A stretch of 47,780 nt of DNA from GCA-2718845 sp913041905. Lineage in GTDB: Bacteria > Pseudomonadota > Gammaproteobacteria > GCA-002705445 > GCA-002716945. The notes beneath the pieces were generated by a model. That model searched no databases. It was given only the letters and a program-made list of their open reading frames with translations, and was not told the DNA's origin. Each line of letters opens with the position of its first letter. Position 1 is the stretch's first letter. The position numbers were made by a program, and so were the translations under genes. The stretch covers positions 1 to 47,780 of the forward strand of contig CAJWJQ010000003.1 of assembly GCA_913041905.1 (NCBI GenBank), written 5' to 3'. This document shows, piece after piece, positions 17,960 through 26,302 of this stretch.

Positions 17960-19258
17960 ATGCGATTTAATACTTTAAAATTAAATACAAAAGAAAAGGA
18001 TTTTGAAAAAAAATTTCTAAATAGAATTAGAATTAAAAATACTATTAATACAAAAGCTCAAAATGAAGTTTCTAGGATCATCTCAAATATTCAAAAGAAA
18101 GGAGATAAATCTTTAGTTTCATATATTTCCAAACTCGATAATTTTAAAATCAAAAATATAAAAGAAATTATAGTTTCTAAAAAGGATATAGCGCAAGCTT
18201 ACAAACATGTATCAAAAATCCAAATAAATAATTTAAAGAAAGCTGTAAAGAGAATTACTAATTTTTCAAAAAAACAACTAAGTTCAAGTTGGTCATTTTC
18301 AAAAGACAATACTGTGTTAGGAGAAAAAATAACCCCAATTAACTCTGTTGGTATTTATGTTCCGGGTGGAAAAGCTTCTTATCCATCAACAGTATTAATG
18401 AATACACTTCCCGCTAAAGTAGCTGGAGTAAGAAAAATTTTTATGGCTAGCCCAATAAATAATATTGAAGATCATGCTCTTGCTATTGTTGCAGCTGATT
18501 TATGTGGTGTTGATAAGATTTTTCGCATGGGAGGAGCTCATGCCATTGCATCTTTAACATATGGAACTAAAAATATTCCTGCTGTAGATAAAATAGTTGG
18601 ACCTGGAAATATTTATGTATCATTAGCAAAAAAAAATGTATATGGAGATGTTGGAATAGATAATATTGCAGGACCTTCAGAAGTTGTGATCATAGCAGAT
18701 AAATACAATAATCCTGATTGGGTTGCATTAGACTTGTTTTCTCAGGCAGAGCATGATGAGCTTGCTCAACCAATATTAATATCAAATAATCAAAAATTTA
18801 TTGATGATGTTGAGCTATCAATTAAAAAATTATTGCCATTACTTTTGAGAAAAAAAATTATTACTAAATCTTTTAAATCAAGAGGAATGTTTATTAAAGC
18901 AAATAGTAATAGTGAAATTTCTGACATTGTTAACAAAATTTCCCCAGAGCATCTAGAAATAATGACAAAAAATTATAAAAGTTTTTTAAAAACGATTAAT
19001 AATGCAGGAGCTATATTTCTTGGTCAATATAGCCCCGAAGTTTTTGGAGATTATTGTGCAGGACCTAATCATGTATTGCCAACATCTGGTTCAGCAAAAT
19101 TTTCATCTCCTTTAGGCGTATATGATTTTCAAAAAAGATCTAGCATTATAAATATTTCAAAGAAAACAGCTAAAGAACTCAGCAAGATTTCTGTTTCTCT
19201 AGCATTAGCAGAAGGTCTTCAGGCACATGCGCTAGCTGCAAAATTAAGAGAAGATTAA
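17960..19258 (+). CDS. hisD: Histidinol dehydrogenase
   Basis: NAD- and zinc-dependent enzyme catalysing the last two oxidations to histidine. 432 residues. NAD-region motif VGPGNIYVSLAKKNVYGDVGIDNIAGPSEV and the zinc-ligand motif SQAEHDELAQ are present, with ISPEHLE and the C-terminal AEGLQAHALAAKLR. The ATG is 2 bases after the DAHP synthase stop. It converges with the DegS-like gene across 4 bases, and no his genes follow, so the histidine pathway is split. Confidence 0.97.
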   Translation: MRFNTLKLNTKEKDFEKKFLNRIRIKNTINTKAQNEVSRIISNIQKKGDKSLVSYISKLDNFKIKNIKEIIVSKKDIAQAYKHVSKIQINNLKKAVKRITNFSKKQLSSSWSFSKDNTVLGEKITPINSVGIYVPGGKASYPSTVLMNTLPAKVAGVRKIFMASPINNIEDHALAIVAADLCGVDKIFRMGGAHAIASLTYGTKNIPAVDKIVGPGNIYVSLAKKNVYGDVGIDNIAGPSEVVIIADKYNNPDWVALDLFSQAEHDELAQPILISNNQKFIDDVELSIKKLLPLLLRKKIITKSFKSRGMFIKANSNSEISDIVNKISPEHLEIMTKNYKSFLKTINNAGAIFLGQYSPEVFGDYCAGPNHVLPTSGSAKFSSPLGVYDFQKRSSIINISKKTAKELSKISVSLALAEGLQAHALAAKLRED

Positions 19259-19262
19259 TTTA

Positions 19263-20336
19263 CTATTCTCTCAATCCATAATTCATTTTTTCAATTACAA
19301 TGTTTGCTGTTAAAACATCACCCCCTCTTTGTAATTCTATGGAAACTATGTCTCCAGGCTTAGATTTACCAATTATTTTTTGTATATCTTTTACTTCTTG
19401 AACTTTGGTGCCATTAATTTTATTTATAATATCGTTTGGTTTAACGCCAGCATTCTCCCCAGGGCCATTTTTATACACTCCTCTTATTAAAATACCATTA
19501 CCCCTGTAATAAGGATCTGCAGCTATACCCACAAAACCTCTAATAACTTCACCATTTTTTATTATTTCTGTGAAAACATATTTTGCCGTATCTACTGGTA
19601 TTGCAAAACCAATTCCATCAGAACCACCACCTTGGGTTATTATAGAGGTGTTAATTCCAATAAGTTCTCCGTTTGTATTTACTAATGCTCCGCCAGAATT
19701 TCCTGGATTTATAGCAGCATCCGTTTGAACGTATCTTTGATAAGAATATGTACCAGGTCCAATTTCTTTGTCTGTCGCAGAAACAATACCAAGCGTGATT
19801 GTTTGACCGATACCCAAAGGATTGCCTATGGCTAAAGAAACATCTCCAATTCTAACTTGATCAATTTTACCAAAAGTAATTGGAACAGTATTATGATTAA
19901 TTTTTAAGACAGCAAGATCAGTTAATGGGTCAACCCCAATAACTGCAGTACCATAATCTTTGCCCAAATAATCTCTAACCAATATTTCATCAGAATTAGC
20001 TATTACATGAAAATTTGTAATAATATGTCCTTGGGAACTTACGACTACACCTGAGCCTTGCCCTGTGGGAATTATTGCTTTTTTTCTAAGTATTTTATCT
20101 TTTGGGTCTACATAAAAAGTATTTTTTTGAATAGATTTTTTTGTATAAATTGATACAACTGACTTATTTACCTTATCCACCGTATCATGGTAGCTAATAT
20201 ATTTCTCAGCAACAGTTGATTTAACTGGAGTTGCTTCAATTATTTCTATACGGTTTCCAAACATCCCGGGACTTATAAAATAAATAACAAGCCCAGTTAA
20301 TACGCCAACAAATATGTAATTCCTTAATTCCTTCAT
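19263..20336 (-). CDS. DegS/HtrA-family membrane-anchored serine protease
   Basis: Periplasmic trypsin-like protease of 357 residues, anchored by one N-terminal segment (about 6-24). The catalytic triad is His110 (ITNFHV), Asp140 (LTDLAVLKI) and Ser214 (GNSGGALV). A single PDZ domain occupies about 260-355. One PDZ and a membrane anchor make DegS/AlgW more likely than DegP/DegQ. In relatives DegS cleaves the anti-sigma factor RseA to activate sigma-E; no rseA or rpoE is seen here. Divergent from petA. Confidence 0.88.
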   Translation of the reverse strand: MKELRNYIFVGVLTGLVIYFISPGMFGNRIEIIEATPVKSTVAEKYISYHDTVDKVNKSVVSIYTKKSIQKNTFYVDPKDKILRKKAIIPTGQGSGVVVSSQGHIITNFHVIANSDEILVRDYLGKDYGTAVIGVDPLTDLAVLKINHNTVPITFGKIDQVRIGDVSLAIGNPLGIGQTITLGIVSATDKEIGPGTYSYQRYVQTDAAINPGNSGGALVNTNGELIGINTSIITQGGGSDGIGFAIPVDTAKYVFTEIIKNGEVIRGFVGIAADPYYRGNGILIRGVYKNGPGENAGVKPNDIINKINGTKVQEVKDIQKIIGKSKPGDIVSIELQRGGDVLTANIVIEKMNYGLRE

Positions 20337-20442
20337 TTATCCCTACCAATTAATATATACAATTATATTATATATTATTTAACCTTTTTTTATAAAAATA
20401 TGTTAGGATATACGCGATTGAGAATGGCAAGTTTACTTACGA
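20337..20442. promoter_or_regulatory. AT-rich divergent spacer between the DegS-like gene and petA
   Basis: 106 bases with no gene. The minus-strand reading contains overlapping TATAAT elements within 20355-20375 that could serve the protease gene. The plus-strand promoter of petABC must also be here, but no clear -35/-10 pair was found; the petA ATG lacks an obvious ribosome binding site. Confidence 0.4.
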
Positions 20443-21036
20443 ATGACTGAATCAAAAAAACCATCTAACAGAAGAAAATTTTTAACTCACCTTACTCAAG
20501 TATTAGGTGGAGTAGGCGGGGTTTTTTCCATTATACCGTTTCTTAAAACAATGTCTCCAAGCTCTAGAGCGAAGGCAGCAGGAGCTCCAATAGAGATAGA
20601 TATATCTAATCTGCAACCTGGCTCATATAAAGTAGTAGAGTGGAGAGGAAAACCAGTTTGGATTGTTAGAAGAACACAAAATATGATTGATAAAACTTTA
20701 GAGGATAATAATCAATTAAGTGATCCAAAATCATTAGAAGAACACCAACCTAACTATACTAAAAACAAATTCAGATCTATTAATCCTGAATATCTTGTAT
20801 TACTTGGAGTTTGTACGCATTTAGGCTGTTCACCTTTATATAAACCAAACGCAAAATCAAAAGAACTAGGACTTGATTGGAAGGGAGGATTTTTTTGCCC
20901 ATGCCACGGATCAAAATTTGATTTGTCAGGGCGAGTGCACAAAGGAATGCCTGCCCCATACAATTTAGAAGTACCACCTTATTATTTTGTTAGCGAAACT
21001 AAAATCATTGTTGGTGAAAATGGGGATAATGTGTAA
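20443..21036 (+). CDS. petA: Ubiquinol-cytochrome c reductase Rieske iron-sulfur subunit
   Basis: Rieske 2Fe-2S protein of cytochrome bc1, 197 residues. The Tat-type signal anchor carries twin arginines in SNRRKFL (9-13) before a hydrophobic segment. The cluster ligands are CTHLGC (Cys124, His126, Cys129) and CPCHGS (Cys152, Cys154, His155). It accepts electrons from quinol at the Qo site and hands them to cytochrome c1. The stop shares one base with the petB ATG (TAATG). Confidence 0.97.
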   Translation: MTESKKPSNRRKFLTHLTQVLGGVGGVFSIIPFLKTMSPSSRAKAAGAPIEIDISNLQPGSYKVVEWRGKPVWIVRRTQNMIDKTLEDNNQLSDPKSLEEHQPNYTKNKFRSINPEYLVLLGVCTHLGCSPLYKPNAKSKELGLDWKGGFFCPCHGSKFDLSGRVHKGMPAPYNLEVPPYYFVSETKIIVGENGDNV

Positions 21037-22253
21037 TGAATAGGTTAATGGCATGGATAGATGAAAGATTGCCAGTCAGTAATTTTGTCAAAAACCATTT
21101 ATCACAATACTACGCACCTAAAAATTTTAATTTTTTTTATTATTTCGGAGCTTTAGCAATATTTATTTTTATACTTCAGATTGTTACTGGGATATTTTTA
21201 ACTATAAACTATAAGCCCGATGCCGCCCAAGCATTTGCCTCAGTAGAATATATTATGAGAGATGTAGAATGGGGTTGGTTAATTAGATATATGCACTCTA
21301 CAGGAGCATCTTTCTTTTTCATAATAATATATTTACACATGTTTAGAGCAATGATGTATGGCTCTTATAAAAACCCAAGAGAACTGCTTTGGATTTTTGG
21401 GATGCTTATTTTCGTATTATTGATGGCAGAAGCTTTTATGGGATATCTATTACCTTGGGGACAAATGTCATATTGGGGAGCTCAAGTAATCATATCCTTG
21501 TTTGGAGCAATTCCATTTATTGGAGAATCGCTAGCGTTATGGATAAGAGGTGATTATGTAATATCTGACGCCACTCTTAACAGATTCTTTGCCTTCCATG
21601 TTATAGCGCTACCTTTATTATTGTTTGCGTTAATTTATTTGCATTTAGCTGCACTGCATACTACAGGCTCTAATAATCCAGATGGTATAGAAATTAAAGA
21701 ACATAAAGATGAAAATGGAATTCCTCTAGATGGCATACCATTTCATCCTTATTACACAGTTAAAGATGTTTTTGGATTATCATTTTTTTTAATTATTTTT
21801 GCATTTATTGTTTTTTTTCTGCCAGAATTAGGAGGATATTTTCTTGAGAAGGATAACTTTGTTCCCGCTAATCCTTTAAAAACACCAGAACATATTGTGC
21901 CAGTATGGTACTTCACTCCATTTTATGCAATTTTAAGAGCTATTCCAGATAAATTTGGAGGGGTGCTTGCAATGGGATTAGCAATTTTTGTATTATTTCT
22001 ACTTCCTTGGATTGATAGATGTTCTGTAAAATCAATGAGATATAGATCAAGAATTTACAAAATCTTATTAACTTTTTTTGCTATAAGTTTTGTTGGTTTG
22101 GGTTATATTGGAATGAATCCTGTAACGCCAATTCTTACTTGGATAGGACGATTATTTACATTAATATATTTTGGTTTTTTTATAGCCTTATATTTTATTA
22201 GTCCTAAAGAAAAAACTAAAAAGGTACCTGATAGAGTTACAACGCATGAATAA
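21036..22253 (+). CDS. petB: Cytochrome b of the bc1 complex
   Basis: Membrane core of complex III, 405 residues, eight predicted membrane segments. Heme ligands His87, His101, His188 and His203 are all present. The Qo-site motif that is PEWY in mitochondria reads PVWY at 289-292. I recall that this variant is common among beta- and gammaproteobacteria, so it supports the taxonomic placement and is not a defect. The stop overlaps the start of petC by 8 bases. Confidence 0.97.
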   Translation: MNRLMAWIDERLPVSNFVKNHLSQYYAPKNFNFFYYFGALAIFIFILQIVTGIFLTINYKPDAAQAFASVEYIMRDVEWGWLIRYMHSTGASFFFIIIYLHMFRAMMYGSYKNPRELLWIFGMLIFVLLMAEAFMGYLLPWGQMSYWGAQVIISLFGAIPFIGESLALWIRGDYVISDATLNRFFAFHVIALPLLLFALIYLHLAALHTTGSNNPDGIEIKEHKDENGIPLDGIPFHPYYTVKDVFGLSFFLIIFAFIVFFLPELGGYFLEKDNFVPANPLKTPEHIVPVWYFTPFYAILRAIPDKFGGVLAMGLAIFVLFLLPWIDRCSVKSMRYRSRIYKILLTFFAISFVGLGYIGMNPVTPILTWIGRLFTLIYFGFFIALYFISPKEKTKKVPDRVTTHE

Positions 22254-22968
22254 ATATATTCTTATATTACCTTTTATTTTTTACTCATCTTTAGTTGGAG
22301 CATCTGCTAACCCTGAATTACAGACGGTTTTAATTGATTTGAATAATAAGGCGTCATTACAAAGAGGAGCGAAAATATTTATGAATAATTGTTTTGGCTG
22401 CCATAGTCTTAAATATCAAAGATATGTAAAATTTATAGATCACTTATCTCTTGATCAAGAAACAATAGAAACAAATTTAATTTTTACTACTGATAGAAAT
22501 GGTAAACCAACTAAAATAGGCTCTCTTATGTTAAACGCTGTTAACCCAGACCATTCAAAAGAATCTTTTGGTATTACACCACCTGATTTAACATTAATTG
22601 CTCGCTCCAGAGGACCAGACTGGCTTTACACTTTTTTAATGTCATTTTATCAAGATGAAAGTAGACCGTTTGGAGTTAATAATAAATTATATCCAAATAT
22701 TAGCATGCCACATGTTCTTTGGTGGATGGAAGGAATAAAAAAACCAATTAATAGCGATTTGTCTGAGTTTGAATACGTGAAAAAAGGCAATATGACTGAG
22801 ATAGAATATAAACAATCAACAACAGATTTGGTAAATTTTTTGACCTATGTATCTGAACCTGCTCAATTAGATAGATATAGGATAGGTTTTTGGGTTATGA
22901 TATTCCTCGTAATATTCTCATTTGTAGCATTTTTATTAAAAATTGAATATTGGAAGGACATAGATTAA
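22246..22968 (+). CDS. petC: Cytochrome c1
   Basis: Heme-c subunit of complex III, 240 residues. A signal peptide (about 1-21) precedes the heme-binding CFGCH at 49-53. The axial Met is likely in NISMPHVLWWMEG. One C-terminal membrane anchor lies at about 212-232. It passes electrons to a soluble cytochrome c, encoded elsewhere. The ATG overlaps petB by 8 bases and the stop lies one base before sspA. Confidence 0.96.
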   Translation: MNKYILILPFIFYSSLVGASANPELQTVLIDLNNKASLQRGAKIFMNNCFGCHSLKYQRYVKFIDHLSLDQETIETNLIFTTDRNGKPTKIGSLMLNAVNPDHSKESFGITPPDLTLIARSRGPDWLYTFLMSFYQDESRPFGVNNKLYPNISMPHVLWWMEGIKKPINSDLSEFEYVKKGNMTEIEYKQSTTDLVNFLTYVSEPAQLDRYRIGFWVMIFLVIFSFVAFLLKIEYWKDID

Positions 22969-22969
22969 T

Positions 22970-23584
22970 ATGACATCATTAGCAAACCGCAGATCTGCAA
23001 TTTTATTATTTTCTTTACCGGATTGTTTACACAGTCATCGAACAAGATTGGTTATCAAAGAGAAAGAAATATCGGCAGAATTGCATGAAATTGATATAAA
23101 CAACATCTCTGAAGAAATAAAAGCTATAAGCCCTTACGATGATTTCCCAACACTAGTTGACAGAGATTTAATTTTACAAAACTCAAGAGTAATTATTGAA
23201 TATTTAGATGAAAGATTTCCTCATCCCCCTTTATTACCAGTTGATCCTGTTGCAAGAGCTAAATTTAGGTTAGCGCTTGATAGGATTGAGAATGATTGGT
23301 ATCCAGAATTTGATAAAGCATATAATAATGGAATGCTTGATAATTCTTTTCAGGATAAAATTAAATCCTATTTTTTAGAAATAGTCCCTTTGCTTAATAA
23401 TAACTTTTTTATGAGTACAGATTTTGGTTTAGTAGACTGTAGTTTAGCTCCATTATTATGGAGAATTAAATGTCTAGGCATGGAAATAAAAGAGAACAAA
23501 GAAATTATTGACGCATACTCAGAAAGAATTTTTAATCGAGAATCTTTTCAGGCTAGTTTAAGTGAAACTGAAAAAGACATGTAA
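22970..23584 (+). CDS. sspA: Stringent starvation protein A (glutathione-transferase fold)
   Basis: RNA-polymerase-associated regulator with a GST-like fold, 204 residues. SspA hallmarks are the N-terminal thioredoxin-like part with LFSLPDCLHSHRTRLVI, the YDDFPTLVDRDLILQNSRVIIEYLDERFPHPPL stretch split over strands, and the PHPP element. It follows petC after one base, the usual petABC-sspA arrangement. The partner gene sspB, often next, is missing; instead gmhA converges 2 bases later. It may thus act without SspB or with one encoded elsewhere. Confidence 0.9.
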   Translation: MTSLANRRSAILLFSLPDCLHSHRTRLVIKEKEISAELHEIDINNISEEIKAISPYDDFPTLVDRDLILQNSRVIIEYLDERFPHPPLLPVDPVARAKFRLALDRIENDWYPEFDKAYNNGMLDNSFQDKIKSYFLEIVPLLNNNFFMSTDFGLVDCSLAPLLWRIKCLGMEIKENKEIIDAYSERIFNRESFQASLSETEKDM

Positions 23585-23586
23585 TT

Positions 23587-24171
23587 TTAGTTGTTTGCAT
23601 ACTTATCTATACATTCACATATAGCATGAATTATAATTAAATGCATTTCTTGTATTCTACTAGTTCTTGTATGCGGAACAATAATATCAATATCATGAGT
23701 ATCAAGAAGTTTTTTAGATTCACCGCCATCATTACCAGAAATTAGTATAGTAATCATTTTTTTCTTTTTAGCTGATTTAATAGCTTCAAGAATATTTGTA
23801 GAATTCCCGCTAGTAGTAAAAGCCATTAAAACATCATTTTGTTTGCCAAAAGCATTAATTTGTTTTGAAAAAATATATTCGTAGCCATAATCATTAGCGA
23901 TCGAAGTCATAGCTGCCGTATCTGAGTTTAGTGATATCGCTGGCAATTCTTTTCTTTCAATTTCAAATCTATTAATAAACTCCGATGATATATGTTGAGC
24001 ATCACCAGAAGAACCTCCATTGCCACAGGTTAACAATTTTCCAGAATTATTAATCATATCAATGAGAGTAGACGTAGCTTTTTCAATTGATGGAAGTATT
24101 TTTTCAACTGTTAAAGAATTTATTTCTTGATTCTCTAAAAAGTTTGATTTTATTATTTCTAACTTGTTCAT
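23587..24171 (-). CDS. gmhA: Phosphoheptose isomerase (SIS domain; GmhA/DiaA family)
   Basis: Isomerises sedoheptulose 7-phosphate to heptose 7-phosphate for the LPS inner core. 194 residues with CGNGGSSGDAQHISSEFINRF, in which the His and Glu match metal and catalytic positions of GmhA, TTSGNSTN for the phosphate, and the C-terminal RIQEMHLIIIHAICE with further ligand positions. Paralogous DiaA (initiator-associating factor) shares the fold and often lies next to rsmI, as here, but the metal-site residues favour GmhA. Confidence 0.85.
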   Translation of the reverse strand: MNKLEIIKSNFLENQEINSLTVEKILPSIEKATSTLIDMINNSGKLLTCGNGGSSGDAQHISSEFINRFEIERKELPAISLNSDTAAMTSIANDYGYEYIFSKQINAFGKQNDVLMAFTTSGNSTNILEAIKSAKKKKMITILISGNDGGESKKLLDTHDIDIIVPHTRTSRIQEMHLIIIHAICECIDKYANN

Positions 24172-24181
24172 GTTTAATTTA

Positions 24182-24208
24182 TGGACATTGTTTATAGTAC
24201 ATTATAAT
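24182..24208 (+). promoter_or_regulatory. Candidate rsmI promoter
   Basis: TGGACA at 24182-24187 (5 of 6 to the -35 consensus) and a perfect TATAAT at 24203-24208 with a 15-base spacer, shorter than the ideal 17. The start site would be near 24215, about 28 bases before the rsmI ATG. It lies in the spacer divergent to gmhA. Confidence 0.45.
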
Positions 24209-24242
24209 CTAGCAAGAATAAACATTATACATATGCAATCTT

Positions 24243-25070
24243 ATGAAAGGCAATCTTTATATAGTGGCAACACCAATTGGTAATCTCAAAGATATAACAA
24301 TTAGAGCATTAGAGATTCTAAAAAAAAGTGATTATATTTTAGCTGAGAGTTCTGCTAGAACCTCAAAGCTATTAAATGAATATAATATTAAAAAAAAAAT
24401 TATCACTTTTAATAAAGACAATGAAAAAAGAAAGAAAAACTCGATAATTAAGAATCTTTGCGAAGGATTAGAAATATCATTAGTTTCTGATGCTGGGACA
24501 CCTTCAATATCAGATCCTGGTTTTGAGCTAATAAAGAATAATCAAGGTAGATTCCACGTAATACCTATACCCGGCCCCAGCTCCTTAACTAGTGCTTTAT
24601 CTGTTTCAGAAATACCCATTAATAATTTTGTTTTTTTAGGATTTCTTTCAAAAAAAATAGGTGAGTTAAAACAACAAATTATTTCTCTTAAAAATACGGG
24701 TAAACCAGGAGTTATATTTGAGAGTAAATATAGAGTTATTAGAGTTATAAAAGAAATAATACGTATTATGGGTGGAGATACTAAAATAGGAGTTTTTCGT
24801 GAAATAACAAAATTACATGAAGAAATATTTTTTGACTCAGCTGACAAAGTATTATTATCATTACAAAATAATGTGGTATCTGGTGAAATTACTCTAATTA
24901 TAGGAACGCCTATAAAAACAACCAATAACCCTGATGAATTACGAGAACAGGTTTTAAAACTCTTGCAAAATTACACTCAGAAAGAAACTGTTGATATATT
25001 GATGCTATTCACAGATATAAACAAGAAAGATTTATACAAATATGTATTAAGTGTTAGACAGGAGGAGTAG
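24243..25070 (+). CDS. rsmI: 16S rRNA (cytidine1402-2'-O)-methyltransferase
   Basis: SAM-dependent enzyme that 2'-O-methylates C1402 in the decoding centre of 16S rRNA. 275 residues with the family start LYIVATPIGNLKDITIRALEI, the GTPSISDPG loop and IPGPSSLTSALSVS. The usual AEDTRxTxKLL reads AESSARTSKLL, a mild variation. The 3' end (25055-25083 region) contains a likely promoter for carA. The RNase P RNA gene sometimes found downstream in related bacteria is not here. Confidence 0.95.
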   Translation: MKGNLYIVATPIGNLKDITIRALEILKKSDYILAESSARTSKLLNEYNIKKKIITFNKDNEKRKKNSIIKNLCEGLEISLVSDAGTPSISDPGFELIKNNQGRFHVIPIPGPSSLTSALSVSEIPINNFVFLGFLSKKIGELKQQIISLKNTGKPGVIFESKYRVIRVIKEIIRIMGGDTKIGVFREITKLHEEIFFDSADKVLLSLQNNVVSGEITLIIGTPIKTTNNPDELREQVLKLLQNYTQKETVDILMLFTDINKKDLYKYVLSVRQEE

Positions 25071-25083
25071 ACTGCCGTATTAT
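25055..25083 (+). promoter_or_regulatory. Candidate carAB promoter inside the rsmI 3' end
   Basis: TAGACA at 25055-25060 (5 of 6) and TATTAT at 25078-25083 (5 of 6) with an optimal 17-base spacer. Transcription would begin near 25090 and give a leader of about 75 bases before the carA TTG. Confidence 0.55.
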
Positions 25084-25087
25084 ATAG

Positions 25088-25104
25088 TTTTAGTGAAACT
25101 AAAA
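25088..25104 (+). promoter_or_regulatory. First hairpin in the carA leader
   Basis: TTTTAGT-GAA-ACTAAAA is a perfect 7-base stem with a three-base loop at or just after the predicted transcription start. It could be a 5' stabilising hairpin or part of an attenuation switch with the downstream terminator. Confidence 0.35.
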
Positions 25105-25115
25105 AAATTACAATT

Positions 25116-25148
25116 AAAGATGACTCACATAGAGCCATCTTTTTTTTT
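25116..25148 (+). terminator. Intrinsic terminator, probable attenuator, 17 bases before carA
   Basis: AAAGATG-A-CTC, loop ACATA, GAG-C-CATCTTT, with one A/C mismatch in a ten-pair stem and a run of ten T starting at 25140. It is a clear rho-independent terminator. As it sits too near the carA start codon to leave space for another promoter, it either ends rsmI transcripts with partial read-through or attenuates carAB. Confidence 0.75.
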
Positions 25149-25165
25149 ATATAAAGAATTAAGAT

Positions 25166-26302
25166 TTGAATACACGTGATGCATTACTATTACTGGCTGA
25201 TGGGACTTCTTTTTATGGAAAATCCATAGGTATTAAGGGTATTTCTGTAGGAGAAGTAGTTTTCAATACATCGATGACTGGTTATCAAGAAATAATTACC
25301 GACCCTTCATATCATAGTCAAATTATAACTTTCACAAACCCTCACATTGGTAACACAGGAATCAATCCAGAAGATTTAGAATCAAAAAAAATCCATGCAT
25401 CCGGAATTATTATCAGGGATCAGGAAATACTCGCAAATAACTGGAGGAAAACTGATTTATTAGATAACTTTCTAAAGGAAAATAAAATTGTTGGAATTTC
25501 TGGCATTGATACAAGAAAGCTAACAAAAGTATTGCGAAACAATGGTTCACAAAACGGGTGTATTTTATGTGGAAATAATCCTGACATAAAGACAGCAAAG
25601 AAATCTTTAGATGAATTTCCAGGATTAGAGAATCAAGATTTAGCAATTGAAGTTACTACTAATAAAAATTATAAATGGTCTGAAGTAGTCCATAATATAT
25701 ATGACAAAAATATCCCTAACATAAAAGAAAGTTTTAACGTAGTAGCCTATGATTTTGGTATAAAACATAATATTTTAAGGATCTTAAAAAGTTTTGGTTA
25801 CAATTTAACGGTTGTACCAGCAGATTTACCAGCAAAAGAAGTGCTTAATTTAAAACCAGACGGAGTTTTTTTATCTAATGGTCCAGGAGACCCAAAAGCT
25901 TGTGAATATGCAATTGAAAATATAAAATTATTACTTGAAAATAAAATTCCTTTGTTTGGTATTTGTTTAGGTTTTCAATTATTAGCTCTTGCTTCAGGAG
26001 CAAAAACTAAAAAAATGAAATTTGGTCATCATGGAGCAAATCATCCAGTATTGGATATCGAAAATAAAAAAGTATTGATAACTAGTCAGAACCATGGGTT
26101 TATGGTCGACAATGAAAGTCTGCCTAAACATATAATACCTACACACAAATCATTGTTTGATGATTCTTTACAAGGTTTTGTGGTTGAAAACAGAAAGGCG
26201 TTTGGTTTTCAAGGTCACCCTGAAGCTAGTCCTGGGCCCCATGATATTCATTACATTTTTGAAAAGTTTTTTACATTTATGACACAGAGTAAAAATGCCT
26301 AA
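25166..26302 (+). CDS. carA: Carbamoyl-phosphate synthase small (glutaminase) subunit
   Basis: Hydrolyses glutamine and channels ammonia to CarB for carbamoyl phosphate, used for arginine and pyrimidines. 378 residues. The class I amidotransferase triad is Cys267 (FGICLGFQ), His351 and Glu353 (GHPEAS). The start is TTG at 25166: an in-frame TAA lies at 25160-25162 and no other start codon fits the family N-terminus ALLLLADGTSFYGKSIG. A TTG start directly behind a terminator suggests tight control. carB overlaps by 8 bases. Confidence 0.96.
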   Translation: MNTRDALLLLADGTSFYGKSIGIKGISVGEVVFNTSMTGYQEIITDPSYHSQIITFTNPHIGNTGINPEDLESKKIHASGIIIRDQEILANNWRKTDLLDNFLKENKIVGISGIDTRKLTKVLRNNGSQNGCILCGNNPDIKTAKKSLDEFPGLENQDLAIEVTTNKNYKWSEVVHNIYDKNIPNIKESFNVVAYDFGIKHNILRILKSFGYNLTVVPADLPAKEVLNLKPDGVFLSNGPGDPKACEYAIENIKLLLENKIPLFGICLGFQLLALASGAKTKKMKFGHHGANHPVLDIENKKVLITSQNHGFMVDNESLPKHIIPTHKSLFDDSLQGFVVENRKAFGFQGHPEASPGPHDIHYIFEKFFTFMTQSKNA

